Notes under the pieces: model-generated
Told to the model about the DNA's origin: nothing
Databases searched by the model: none
What the model saw: the letters and a program-made list of their open reading frames with translations, nothing else
Origin: Owenia fusiformis
Taxonomy: Eukaryota > Annelida > Polychaeta > Sabellida > Oweniidae
Assembly (NCBI GenBank): GCA_903813345.2
Contig: CAIIXF020000003.1
Location: 26,365,248 to 26,429,247, forward strand
DNA length: 64,000 bases
Direction: 5' to 3'
Made by a program: the position numbers and the translations under genes
Shown here: in pieces, positions 1-11,066 of the stretch
Position numbering within the stretch: position 1 is the first letter of the stretch
Layout of the letters: each line of letters starts with the position of its first letter

Positions 1-15
1 TCTCTTCAATTGTAG

Positions 16-2213
16 ATTGTGTTGCACAGGAAGGATGGCATGTCTGCTGTGATAACACAACTAGGAGAGACTCTTGTCAAGCTGCTTGAAAGAGAACAGG
101 GAGATAACACACATATATTCCATGCACCTCATAAGTAAGCATTTCTGAAGATATGTGAAACAAGTATTGTAAATTGTGTAAAGAGCTGACCAAGAGACAA
201 TAATTTAAATTCAATACATCACTAAATATAGACATTCTTATATACACTCATCACATTCTAAAAGTTTAAATTTCTGCAGCCAAGTGCAATTTCCCAATTC
301 CATGTAATACAGGTAAATATCATTCCCATATGCACTGCAGGTACAATATTCCCAGGGATCAAAAATGTGAAGACAATCATGCATTCTGTACAGATCTGAT
401 AGTGGACTTTACCAGAGACCACGCCAGACTTCCTATCACAAAAATGACTTCTATGCTCTTCCACTCAAGAAGCAAGTAAGTCCTGAAGTATTATGCCCTT
501 GCGTGTGTACAAGGTTCATTTTTAACTTCTCTACCATTAAAAGGGCAGATGTTTGAGTCTGTTGTTTCTGGGCAATAATATGTATTGTTATTCTGTAGTT
601 CTGCATGTGTACTGACGAGGTGTTTACTCATGAAAAATAAATATGTTCCTGAAGGAAAATGTTCCCAAGAATCCCATTTAAACAAGGCTAGTGGTAGTGG
701 TAGAATGATTACATCTCTACTTTTACATCTCTATTTATGACCTTGCAAACTTACCCTAATTACTAACTTGTGTGCTTTTAATTCCTTGTACAAAGTAAAA
801 TACCTAATTATGAAGCAATCTCAATAAGCTGCTATAATTATCATAATAAGCAAAATATATCATGACAGATACTGTACTAGCATTCATACAAGATAGCTAA
901 AAGCAATCATAAAATAATATTACTCGCAGTTTTAAGCCCCATCAATTATCTGTTTATTAAATCATATTCATCCTAGACTGAACAGCTACTTGTTCTTATT
1001 TTCCGTATAAGCAAGATATACGACATTTCTCAGGCCCATAGCCAGGGAGGTTCGATAGGGGATATTTTGTTATATGTTATTTTACTATTTTTGCTGTGAC
1101 TGAAAAAGAAATAAATTGATTTTGTAAAAATGGCAGCTATGACTGTTTGATGGGATTTGCTACGCTTTGGTGTTGATGTTATCTAGTTTTGTTTTGTTTT
1201 GCAGATTGAGCTTCCTGGATGAGACTCTTCCAGTGATGGTTGCCTTGGTGCATGCAGAAAACATGACAATCTCATCACAGTTTTATCAGGTTTGAAATTT
1301 ATATTAATTCATATATGACTTACTAATCCAGTAATTTTTTAAGTGTGAAGTTCAAGAAGGTATTCATTGATATGAAGAAAAAACTAAATGTTCATGTTAT
1401 CAGAGTAAATACGAACATCCATTTTTCATGCTGTACAGTGTATGTAAGATTTCTAAGTGGAACTTTATTAATTTCATGAGTTATTTGCTTCAGAACCTTA
1501 GGGAGGCATCCATAGCTTTGTATAACTCCATCCAGGTGATCAGTGTGGATGTAGATGAATATGCATCCTGGGCAGGACAGTTTGTCCCTGCTAACTACAT
1601 TACACATAATGACCCAGTACACAGTAAGTACTTCAAGTATTTCCTCTCTAAAACAAGTTTTAAAAATTCACAAAAAGCAAGTGCCTCTTTGTACTTTCAT
1701 GCTTGAATAAGTAAATATCAGTTAATGAATATTTATCCTTGTATGAAGTCATAACTGGCTTTAAAAAATTAAAAAAACTGTTTTCTCATTCCAGATCGTG
1801 GTGAGGTTCCCCTATTGTACAAGTATCCTCGTCTTTGCATTGTACATTGGACAGACCATCACCATGCAGCTTTCTATCCCCCTATACCAGAACCTAGTGG
1901 TGAGGAGCAACATACAATAACTCATTCCAGCCAAGACATTAAACATGATCCATATTCCATCCAACATATTGAAGAAAATGCAATAGATTCAAAGACTGAA
2001 TCCGTCCATATTGAAACCGAAAATGTAAAATCTGTCCAAGATGACAATGACAATGTACATTCCAAAAGTGAATCCGTCCAAAATAAAAGAAATGTAGATG
2101 AGGATGTTTTGAATCTGGAGGAAGGTGTGTTTAGTAAAGACAACATCATAGCATTTGCTAATGCGTTTGCCAAAGATCCAAAACAAATGCTGATCAAAAC
2201 CAATCATTTTTAG
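16..2213 (+). CDS. 3' part of a multi-exon gene with a thioredoxin-like region
   Basis: Five consecutive exons join in one frame: 16-134, 341-475, 1205-1289, 1494-1623 and 1795-2213, ending at a TAG. Each junction has AG/GT signals and compatible phase, giving about 297 residues; earlier exons lie left of the window. The order strand (VMVALVHAENM), helix (FYQNLREASIALYN), strand (IQVISVDVDEY), then PLLYKYPRLCIVHW resembles a thioredoxin fold without a CxxC active site. This would fit an inactive Trx domain such as those in TXNDC16-type ER proteins, but that name is only a guess. The last exon adds a tail of about 110 residues rich in Asp, Glu, Ser and Asn, with loose repeats of E-x-V-x-S/D, probably disordered. 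A fragment of exon 4 has been duplicated and amplified at 8250-9465. Gene reality is well supported; function is not. Confidence 0.8.
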
Positions 2214-3550
2214 AACACAAACCATGTATAAGATAATCTGATAATATCATATATCAATATGTTTCAATATTTTAGAGAACATTATGATTTTTATAGACAT
2301 TAAGAAGATGGCTGCGATATTCAAAATGGCCACCATTTTTCAAGAAAAAAGACAATTGATTTGATTTATTTTGCGGATTTGCTACTACTAGTACACTACA
2401 AGTCACTGAATCTAACTTAATGTAGACATAAATGTTGTATTGTTCCTTAGTTGTTAAAAATTGTCTAGATGTGATTTAGTTTAATAATTTGTACTAATAC
2501 TATTTGTAATTCATTTGTATTACAATTTTACATTCCAGAAGCTGGACTTCTAAGTAGCATTACATTTTTGTAGACATTATTTCATTATATACACATTTTT
2601 CTAATAATCTAGTTATTTATAAATCATGCAAATGTGAAGATTGCATAAATAAGTAATCATGTATATTACCAGAAATCTTTGTAAATTTGTCCCCCCGGGA
2701 TTTGTCCATCACAGATATTTATAGCAATAAAATATATATAAATAAGTTTATAAATAATTTTTATTTTTACATTTTTCTCGTGCAGTTATTCATTTTTGCT
2801 GAGTCACAACGTCTGATTAATTTTGAACCTAAGATGAAAGATCGGGACTACAAAATTTTAAATAGGAATATATCATTCTGTAGTATTAACTTCAAAATAA
2901 TTTAAATCACAAGCTCAAGTAACAAATAACAATAACCATTCAAAGCCACACATACATGTTTGAGACGCTTATTTACTTCTATTTCAAATTGTGAATAACG
3001 AGACGAACTATCCATAACATTTGTGCAGATAGCACATTGGAACTTAATAAACTCATCAAACATTAACGTTTATGATGTACTTGTGTTGTATTATGTAAGA
3101 ATCTGTTTACTTAGAGTCAAAGGTGAAAGAGAATTCATTTCATATTAAATCTGTTAATCTCAAAATGTTTATAATTACACACATGGCTTTATGTTCACAT
3201 CTGAAATTTCAAGGATTCCCCTCGTCAAGAAGATAAGGTACTGTACAAGTCTTATTATTACATTATTAGATTCGCATTTTCAATATTTGATATTGAAGTG
3301 AGAAACTTAACTTCAGAGGCTCCGTCATCTTATTGCACTGCATACGTTACACATTAAGATTATAGGTTATATTATATCACTTTTAACTATATCATTTTTA
3401 AAAGACCAGTAATACAATTTCTTCAGTTTTAAAGTTCAGGTTAAAACATTGAGCTGTCGATCTCATCACTCTTTGGGATAGTATTAACAAAAAATTATAA
3501 AATGAATTCCTTCAAATCGCTTACCTAGAGCCTCAGTACTAGTCACATTG
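2214..3550. other. Gene-free spacer between the Trx-like gene and esterase copy 1
   Basis: AT-rich non-coding sequence that begins with the probable 3' UTR of the upstream gene. An AATAAA-like signal occurs near 2727. The stretch around 3050-3340 is recognisably similar to 9640-9890 (shared islands include GAGTCAAAGGTGA and GTGAGAAACT), so this spacer belongs to the segment later duplicated downstream. No coding potential was seen. Confidence 0.6.
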
Positions 3551-3678
3551 CTCTACTGCGGTCGTACGGTGGTCGTAGCTTAACAAAATCCATCTAGAAA
3601 TTCTACGTCGTACTGCTTATTTCTATGGTTTATGCTGCATATATCTCTCGATTTTGGAAAGCTTCGGTCTCTACTCGT
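3551..3678. repeat. Short dispersed inverted-repeat element (copy 1)
   Basis: A stretch of about 130 bp is clearly similar to 21795-21926 in an adenylyl cyclase intron. Shared blocks include CGTCGTACTGCTTAT and TTATGCTGCATAT. The second copy has complementary GC-rich ends (CTACGGTGGCCGTACGG and GCTACGGCCGCCGTG), which suggests a MITE. No coding capacity. Confidence 0.6.
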
Positions 3679-3771
3679 ATTCTTAGAAATAATCTATGAA
3701 AAGTAAAACATAATTGTCTCCTGGATCATGACTGCATTAACGCATGGTTTTATATTTACATATCCTATTCG

Positions 3772-3840
3772 GCGGCTGGTGTTCGGCGGTCAGTGTCTTT
3801 AACAACTCACGAATGTGGTGACATTTTGCACGTGAGCTTA
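3772..3840. repeat. Dispersed repeat fragment just upstream of esterase copy 1
   Basis: The segment with GGTGTTCGGCGGTCAG and GTCTTTAACAA is similar to 62120-62195 and, more weakly, to 57725-57790. Here it lies immediately before the esterase start codon and may form part of its 5' leader or promoter. Esterase copy 2 lacks an obvious match at the equivalent place, which suggests insertion after the duplication or decay in copy 2. Confidence 0.5.
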
Positions 3841-3867
3841 TTTCGTACACTAATTTCAGCGTTACAG

Positions 3868-6800
3868 ATGGACGATTCCAAGCAGGGGAGCTTCATCAAG
3901 AAACCATTACTTTTACTGGCCATTATTGTCTTGGTTCTTGGCTTCAAGTGGGGTAATGACGTCACTCTGCAAGAAGGTGTCGGGGAAAGATGGAAGCTCC
4001 ATTGGTTTGCAGCATCTATCAATGCTGTTAGAGATCTGGTGAGCACTTTATTAAATGGCTATTTTATCATCGTTGATGTCAAAATACACTGAGATTAGCT
4101 AAATAAATATAACGTACGTGAAAATCTTAATTACCGTAGTATTCACTTTGAAGGTATATGCTAGGCTATCCTAAAAGAATAGTATACGGTATGTAATTGA
4201 ATTGCGCGAAGCTTTTGTAATCTGCATACCGAAATCATCACAGCATAACATAACTCACGGTACCTCTGATGAGTCAACTTACTCTAGTCAATATTCAATT
4301 ACAATTAGATATACATTTAATGGTGTCTCCTAAGCCGATGCCGGCTGGTGGGTTTTTTAAAAAAAGTATTTATTATATGATATTGAATGTAGTTTTTAAA
4401 CCTGTGACACAGAAATAAAATATTTTAAACTAAACTAAGTATTATGTTGCAGGGACAATTAGGGAACATGTTAGGAATAGCATCAGAGATCAACATGACC
4501 AGGATACTTATTACGCACTTTGCTGTTGCTATAGATACAGGACGCTACAAAGACTACCAGGTACATGTATATCCTAGATATTAATAGTGAAATTTGAATT
4601 ATATTTTACAGTAAAACTTTCTGTACAATAATAGTACAATAACGTCATTTCTAAGGGCGATATAGTGAAATATTGGACCAAGGGCCGAAGGCCCAAGGTC
4701 CAATATTTCACTATATCGCTCGCAGAAATGACGTTATTAGTATTATTACCACCGTTAACGACCAGGACTGAAACAGCAAGAAAATCTTACGCATTGAACG
4801 ATATCTAATTTCCCGGGGAAAATTGCCGGTCCAGAATATATTCTAGACCGGTCCATATGGACCACCACTATGACTTCACACATTTCTCAGGTCGATATAG
4901 TAAAATAAACGCCTTCTAAACTAGCACTAAAACCCCTAGAACTGGCCCGGCAAGGTGGTAATAATGTATCTTTCTTGATATTTGACCATTCCCATAATTT
5001 TGAATATTGAAATATATCTTATATAATGACCCCCTCTGTCGTTCGTCGAATAGATTATCTGTTTATATGAAATTAGGTTTCGATAAATCTTTATATTTAT
5101 AATTATACCATCTTTCAAAATGAATTAGATCAGACACTTGTTCCAAACACTCATACACATATACATGGTGGGCCAAAAAACGCCACTTTTTTCAAGACGC
5201 TACAACTTTTTTATTTTCCAACCTACATACCCCAAATTTTGCAGATATATAGTGCCAGGGGCTCTTTGTAACAATAAAATGTAACAAGTTCTTCAACTTG
5301 GATTATATTTGATCTAAAAGAGGAGTTCAATTGTTCCCCCATTCTATTTGATGATTCATTTTAGTTTTAGTCGCCTTGCAGTATCAATCAGGAGCAGTAT
5401 CAATGAAATGTTAGCTAAGTCTTTTTCGACCTGTCTTAATTGCCAGCTTTAGTTGAGCCCTTCCCATACCCTATACTCACCGGGGTTTGCATCAGGGCTA
5501 TTAGCTTGGGGATCATCAGGCCGTATCAGTTCAGGAATATTTTGCAAATAATGCTTATTTCACATGGCACACCACATGTTAAAGTGAGACGCTGGTGACA
5601 TATTTTATTCAAGTAAAAGTGTATAATTCATGATCTATGGTTAGATAACAACCTCAAGTTTCATTTGGTATGCAAATTATGATTTTGTATCAAAAATTAA
5701 AAAAGTCATAGCACTTTGAAAAAAAGTGACGTTTTTCTGGCCCACCCTGTATAAATACCATGCACTAACATTTTGAAAAATAAAACTCTTCTAAATACTT
5801 CAAACTATTTTGAACAGTATGATAAAATTATAAAATGTATATCTATACCCATTCCCAGTCCAACACTTGATTCAAATCATAAACATGGGTACCAGTTGTC
5901 TTGGGTACGAGTTGACCAGTTACCGTTCGCAATTACCTTGTTGATTTTTAAATTGTAGTTATACTCAAAGGAGCGTGTAGTATGTATATTATGACCGTTC
6001 TATTTCCAGTTCATGGACATCACTGACACAAAGTTTGGCGACATCCCTGTTAGGATATACCGACCCCCAAAGTTGCCATCCAACGGGCCCGCAATGATGT
6101 TCTTCCATGGTGGGGGATTTGCTTTTATGAACCTAGACACACACGATATCTTCCCTAGAACTATCTCTAAACGTCTTAACATGCTCGTGGTCTCAGTAGA
6201 GTAAGTGTTCATGCAATATGTTTCTATCTAGTTTTTTTATTACTATGATGATTATATTATATAAACCAAATAAATGAAAAACAAATACATAAATCATTTT
6301 AATGTACATAACAAATCAAGCTCTCCTAGTAAATCATGCAGAGAGAAACTTTAAAACCAGATGTACCACACGATACGCTCTTCTTCATGATGTGGTCCAC
6401 CACATGATGATATTACAGAAAACTTGCAGCTCTTAACGTATGGACGCTTGAACGATAATTGCATAATTGCAAAATTAAATTTTGAAATTGTTTTGTACGA
6501 TCCAGTCTAAGCCCGTTCAGCAACTCTTTTCAAGAACGTCATGATACGACAATGTATACTACAGTGCTCACCATAAATTAATGACACATGGATTTGCTGA
6601 AGTGGGGATTCCTATGTTAAAAAGAAGAGAACCTTCAAGTGACCATACATTAGTAGTTGAGAGTATCCAAAATGTTCAATATACAAAACTTAAGGGATGT
6701 ATCAAGTCATTATTGGAAAGTATGAAGTCTCAAATCACCATGGTCTGGGAATGGTGATAGAAAATCAAGATGCCATTTATTTATCTATTTATCTTAGTTT

Positions 6801-7945
6801 GGTGTGACTTGGGAAAGGCACTAACTATTGAATGTTTTACAGCTATAGAAGAACACCAGAGCATCCCTCTCCTGCTGGCTTCCATGATTGCCTCAATGCT
6901 ACCATACACCTTATGAGGCATGCTGAAGAACTGGACATCGACTCCAGGCGTATTGCGGTAGCAGGTTGGTGAATACCTTATGTATATTTTGTGAACCTCC
7001 AGTATTATAATGTGGATTAGGAAAAATCAATTTGAAAAGTAACATTACGAAGGGTCCTTTTGAAAATTGTTCAATGACAATTTGATTTTATAAATTAGAG
7101 GCCAGGGTATAAGTTCATCGAATGCCAGTCCTGCTTCTAACCGATTCAATGTTGTAAAACATCAGATTTCTGTCAGATACTCGTCCATCTCTCAATATGT
7201 TATATGTTTTTTCCTCATTAGTTTATATTAAGGGCAAGTAATGAGTATATAGAAAAATACAAGCAAAATCTCTGTTTCATGTATTCCAGGTGACAGCGCT
7301 GGTGGTAACCTAGCAACAACAGTAGCCATTGCTCTTCGTGACATGGCAGATCCAACTCTCCCAGATCTTAAGATACAGGTCATGATTTACCCAACGGTGC
7401 AGGTAGCGAATATAATGACACCATCGTGTCAAGAGAACTTCAATGACCCAATGCTCACTACCATTGCCGGAGCAATATTTGCACTTTACCGATGTGACCC
7501 CAAGAAAGTGAAATATGCCCCTTTGTTTATTAATAACAATCACACGACACCGGCATTGAAGAAGAAACTCTCTAAATATATGCCATATGAAGCACTTCCA
7601 TATAAGGTCAAACCAGGCTTTGTCCAACCAGACGATACGCTTGGCGATCATGAAATATCGCGCATATTGGAGTCGTGCATTATGGACCATCTGTTATCTC
7701 CTTTGTTCATAGAGGACCTTAGTAGACTACCTATCTCCTATATGATGACGGTTGAGTATGATGTTTTGAGAGATGAAGGATATTGGTACGCAATGAGACT
7801 GAGAGAGGCGGGGAATAAGGTCACACATACCCATATACATGATGGCTTCCATAGCATAACTACTCTCTTTGAGGGCATGTTTACATTTGATTCTGGTATA
7901 AGAGCTGTAAATGATTTAACTTCGTTTCTTAAACAGAATCTGTAA
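3868..7945 (+). CDS. AADAC-like: Arylacetamide deacetylase-like esterase, copy 1
   Basis: Five exons, 3868-4038, 4453-4560, 6010-6200, 6843-6964 and 7290-7945, join in phase to give 415 residues, the usual AADAC/NCEH1 length (about 400). The product is a serine hydrolase of the hormone-sensitive-lipase-like family; relatives hydrolyse acetyl or cholesteryl esters at the ER membrane. Residues 12-28 form a hydrophobic signal anchor after a basic KK, as in type II ER-lumenal AADAC. The oxyanion motif HGGG lies near residue 126, the nucleophile in GDSAGG at Ser200, and Asp355 (YDVLRDEG) and His385 (DGFH) complete the triad with the family's 30-residue spacing. The start was chosen at the Met shared with copy 2 (M-x-DSKQGS); an upstream in-frame ATG at 3793 is less likely. 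The preceding CAG could be a splice acceptor, so a 5' UTR exon is possible. It appears intact; substrate unknown. Confidence 0.95.
4637..4738. repeat. Near-perfect 100-bp palindrome in esterase intron 2
   Basis: Two arms of about 48 bp (AACGTCATTTCT...GATATAGTGAAATATTGGACC and its complement) meet at GGGCCGAAGGCCC with almost no loop. This is typical of a hairpin MITE. It would form a strong cruciform or an RNA hairpin in the intron transcript. Confidence 0.85.
5164..5749. mobile_element. Non-autonomous Tc1/mariner-type MITE in esterase intron 2
   Basis: A 586-bp element is bounded by TA on both sides. The ends CATGGTGGGCCAAAAAACG and the complement of GTTTTTCTGGCCCACCCTG form imperfect terminal inverted repeats of about 30 bp. 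No transposase reading frame lies inside. Esterase copy 2 lacks it, so it inserted after the duplication or was lost there. Confidence 0.85.
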
Positions 7946-8249
7946 AACAATTTCAGATCAAAACCATACAATGTATTGATTGTACAAACGCGACACTGAT
8001 TCTGGTGATGGTTGAATTTTATCTAAATTGTTTAAATATACAAGCTCTTTCATTCGTTTACATGATGCAGTTGATATCAATAAATTATAGTTTTCTACTG
8101 GAAAGCACATTGATGTAACTATAACAGAGAAATCGATTTTGTAAAATAAGGCCATTTTTTATTTTCTTATAAAAATCTTTTAGAAATAAATCAGAATAAA
8201 TAATATATATATGGCAAACGTATATAGTTGTTATCCTTTGATTTAAATA
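7946..8249. other. 3' flank of esterase copy 1
   Basis: AT-rich sequence after the stop codon, similar at its beginning to the sequence after esterase copy 2 (AAAACAATTT and ATGTATTG blocks). An AATAAA occurs near 8185. Nothing else was recognised. Confidence 0.5.
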
Positions 8250-9465
8250 TGAACTCATTCTATGCAGAACAATCTACATCACCCACAATGATCAAATACA
8301 CAGTGAGTAATTTTTACCTGCTAACTACATCACACACAATGATCCAATACGCAGTACGCACTCATTCTACGCACTAGATGAATTTGTACCTGCTAAATAC
8401 GTATCACACGCAATGATCAAGTACGCAGTAAGTACTCCTTCTACGCAGATGAATTTGGACCTGCTAACTACATCACACGCAATGATCAAGTACGCATTAA
8501 GTACTCATTCTACGCAGATGAATTTGCACCTGTGCTGCTAACTACATCAAACTAAATGATCCAGTACGCAGTTAGTACTCATTCTAGACAGAAGAATTTG
8601 TACCTGCTAACTACATCACACACAATGATCCAGTACGCACTCATTCTACGGAGATGAATTTGTACCTGCTAACTACATCACACGCAATGATCAAGTACGC
8701 AGTAAGTACTCATTCTACGCAGATGAATTTGCACCTGCTAACTACATCACACTAAATGATCCAATACGCAGTAAGTACTCATTCTAGACAGAACAATTTG
8801 TACCTGTTAACTCCATCACAAACAATGATCCAGTACACATTATGGTACTCTTTCTAGACAGAACAATTTGTACCTGCTATCTCAATCACAAACAATGATC
8901 CAGTACGCAGTAGGTACTCATTCTAGGCAGAACAATTTGTACCTGCTAACTACATCACACATAACGATCCAGTACGCAGTAAGTACTCATTCCACGCTGA
9001 ATAATTTGTACCTGCTAACTACATCACAAACAATGATCCAGTACGCATCAAGTACTCATTGTGCGCAGAACAATTTGTACGTGCTAAATACTTCACACAC
9101 AATGATCCAATAGGCAGTAGGTACTCATTCTAGGCAGAACAATTTGTACCTACTAAATACATCACACACAATGATCCAGTAGGCAGTAGGTACTGTACTA
9201 AATACATCACACACAATGATCCAGTAGGCAGTAGGTACTCATTCTAGGCAGAACAATTTGTACCTACTAAATACATCACACACAATGATCCAGTAGGCAG
9301 TAGGTACTCATTCTAGGCAGAACAATTTGTACCTGCTAAATACATCACACACAATGATCCAATACGCAGTAAGTACTCATTCTACGCAGGACAATTAGTA
9401 CCTGCCAACTACATCACACACAATGATCCGGTACGCAGCAAGCACTCATTCAAGGCAGAACATTC
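8250..9465. repeat. 69-bp minisatellite derived from an exon end plus its splice donor
   Basis: About 17-18 diverged units of 69 bp. One unit aligns end to end with 1560-1628, i.e. the last 64 bases of exon 4 of the Trx-like gene plus the first bases of its intron including GTAAG. Read in the exon frame a consensus unit encodes Y-S-F-Y-A-D/E-E/Q-F followed by VPANYITHNDPV, against Y-A-S-W-A-G-Q-F plus the same VPANYITHNDPV in the gene. Most differences in the shared part are synonymous. Several units carry TAG in that frame, so the array is not a coding tract now. Many units retain the CAG/GTAAGT donor. Confidence 0.92.
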
Positions 9466-9993
9466 ATATTTACAAACCCAAGGAAACAACCCCAAGTTCC
9501 ATAACTGAGATCCATACTTATTCATATTCCAAATTGAGGAATTGTATGGGACATGTAGTTGATTGTCTTGGATTGTGTTTACCACTTCATAAATCTTGTG
9601 CCAGACAATGCAAGGTTGACCTTTATTCATTAAAGGCATTAAACATTAACTTCTCTGATACTTGTATTATGCAAGATTTTGTTTACCTGGAGTCAAAGGT
9701 GAGAGAATTAATATCATATCTGCTAATCTTTGACGGATATAATTCTAGAGTAGGGCTTCATATTAAGTCCTGGAATTTAGGAATTCACAGCGAGGAGTAC
9801 ATAAGGTAGTCTAGCATTTTAAATACTTTATTTATGTGAGAAACTGAACCAATACTCATTACCAGGAACTTCGTCAATTCATTTTACAGTAGGATACATT
9901 ATTTACAAAGAACACTCATATATTCTAAGGTACATGTATCCAGCTTCATTATTGTAATGAAACTAGAAATTATTTTATTCAATGTTTTATATA
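9466..9993. other. Non-coding segment paralogous to the spacer at about 3.05-3.34 kb
   Basis: Sequence after the minisatellite resembles the spacer upstream of esterase copy 1 in the same order, notably around 9640-9890. It therefore represents the second copy of the duplicated block. A 128-codon open frame over 9423-9809 has no recognisable motif and runs out of the satellite, so I do not call it a gene. Confidence 0.6.
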
Positions 9994-10775
9994 TCGGGTG
10001 TCCCAAAAAAATGAGACACTTTTTGACAAGTATTTTCTCGGCAACTGATGAACCAAATTTTTGGAAGAATTGTACAAAGTAGCCTAAGAGTATCCTTAGC
10101 AAGATTCAGAAATATGAAAAAGATCATGTAAATGTTATGTGAGAGCTCAGATTTTCAATATAGCATGTCAAAATATCCCATAACTGAGCAATGCAATGAG
10201 AATTTCATGGAGTTTGTGCCAAAAATCGGACAAGTAATTTCTCCGCAATAGATGAGTCAAATTATTTGAAAACTTGACCTGAGGAACTTTAGGGTATCTC
10301 CTGCTAGTGCTATAAATATGTAAGAGATATGCCTCATATTATGTGTGTTTTTTTTTAATTGAAGACAGTATGTCAAAATAACTAATATCAATGTAAAAGT
10401 CACTTATTAATCCATTTCCAAGCAAAATACCTTTCTGTATTTATTCTAACAATATCACCTCCAATAAATTTTGAGAATGAATGGATTTTGGATATTTCGG
10501 AAGAATGAAATGATTCTTTTCTTCATCTTAGACATGACACACAGACAAGCTATTTTGATTGATTAACAAATGCTATCACCTGACAGCTGGTACAAACACT
10601 ATATAGAAGTCTCGTCGCAGAGCTCCGGTATGGGGATTTTTGACATGCTATTTTGAATTTCTTAGAACTCACAGAATATTTATGTGATCTTTTTAATATT
10701 TTTACAACTTGCTTGTAATACTCTTAGGCTACTTTGTACTTGGCAAATAGTGTCTCATTTTTTTGGGACACCCGA
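9994..10775. mobile_element. TA-flanked inverted-repeat transposon, non-autonomous
   Basis: A 782-bp element with near-perfect 26-bp terminal inverted repeats (TCGGGTGTCCCAAAAAAATG... and its complement), flanked by TA inside short AT runs. The interior has no transposase frame. The ends resemble mariner termini of the GGGTGTCCCA type. It lies about 290 bp upstream of esterase copy 2. Confidence 0.88.
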
Positions 10776-11066
10776 TATATATGAACGGTGGCCCGAAACA
10801 ATCAATTCACAATTGTGCAGGTGGCAAGAATGATTTAGCTTTCTGAGAATGTTTTGAATGTGCAAACTGTTAATCTGAAAACATGGACTTGTGATGTGTA
10901 ATATATGGAATATACTTTAGTTCTGGGCCATCCTCTATAATGACTAAATTATTCGATATTCATATAGTTATTTAAGATTTAATTGCATTCATTTGTTAGC
11001 GACAAGGTAAAGACAGCTTTCACAAATGAGTTTAGCTTATTTCATATATTCATTTAATTGTTGCAG

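Noticed and set aside
7310-7690. 126-codon minus-strand frame opposite esterase copy 1
   Set aside because: It lies fully opposite the catalytic last exon, which has family-wide conservation on the plus strand. It is a shadow frame.
8868-9113. 81-codon open frame inside the 69-bp array
   Set aside because: It is a different frame from the ancestral exon and exists only because the period is a multiple of three. There is no start context, homologue or splice structure.
10785-10940. Possible small MITE (GGTGGCCCGAAAC and its weak complement)
   Set aside because: The inverted match is only about 12 of 16 bases with no clear target duplication.
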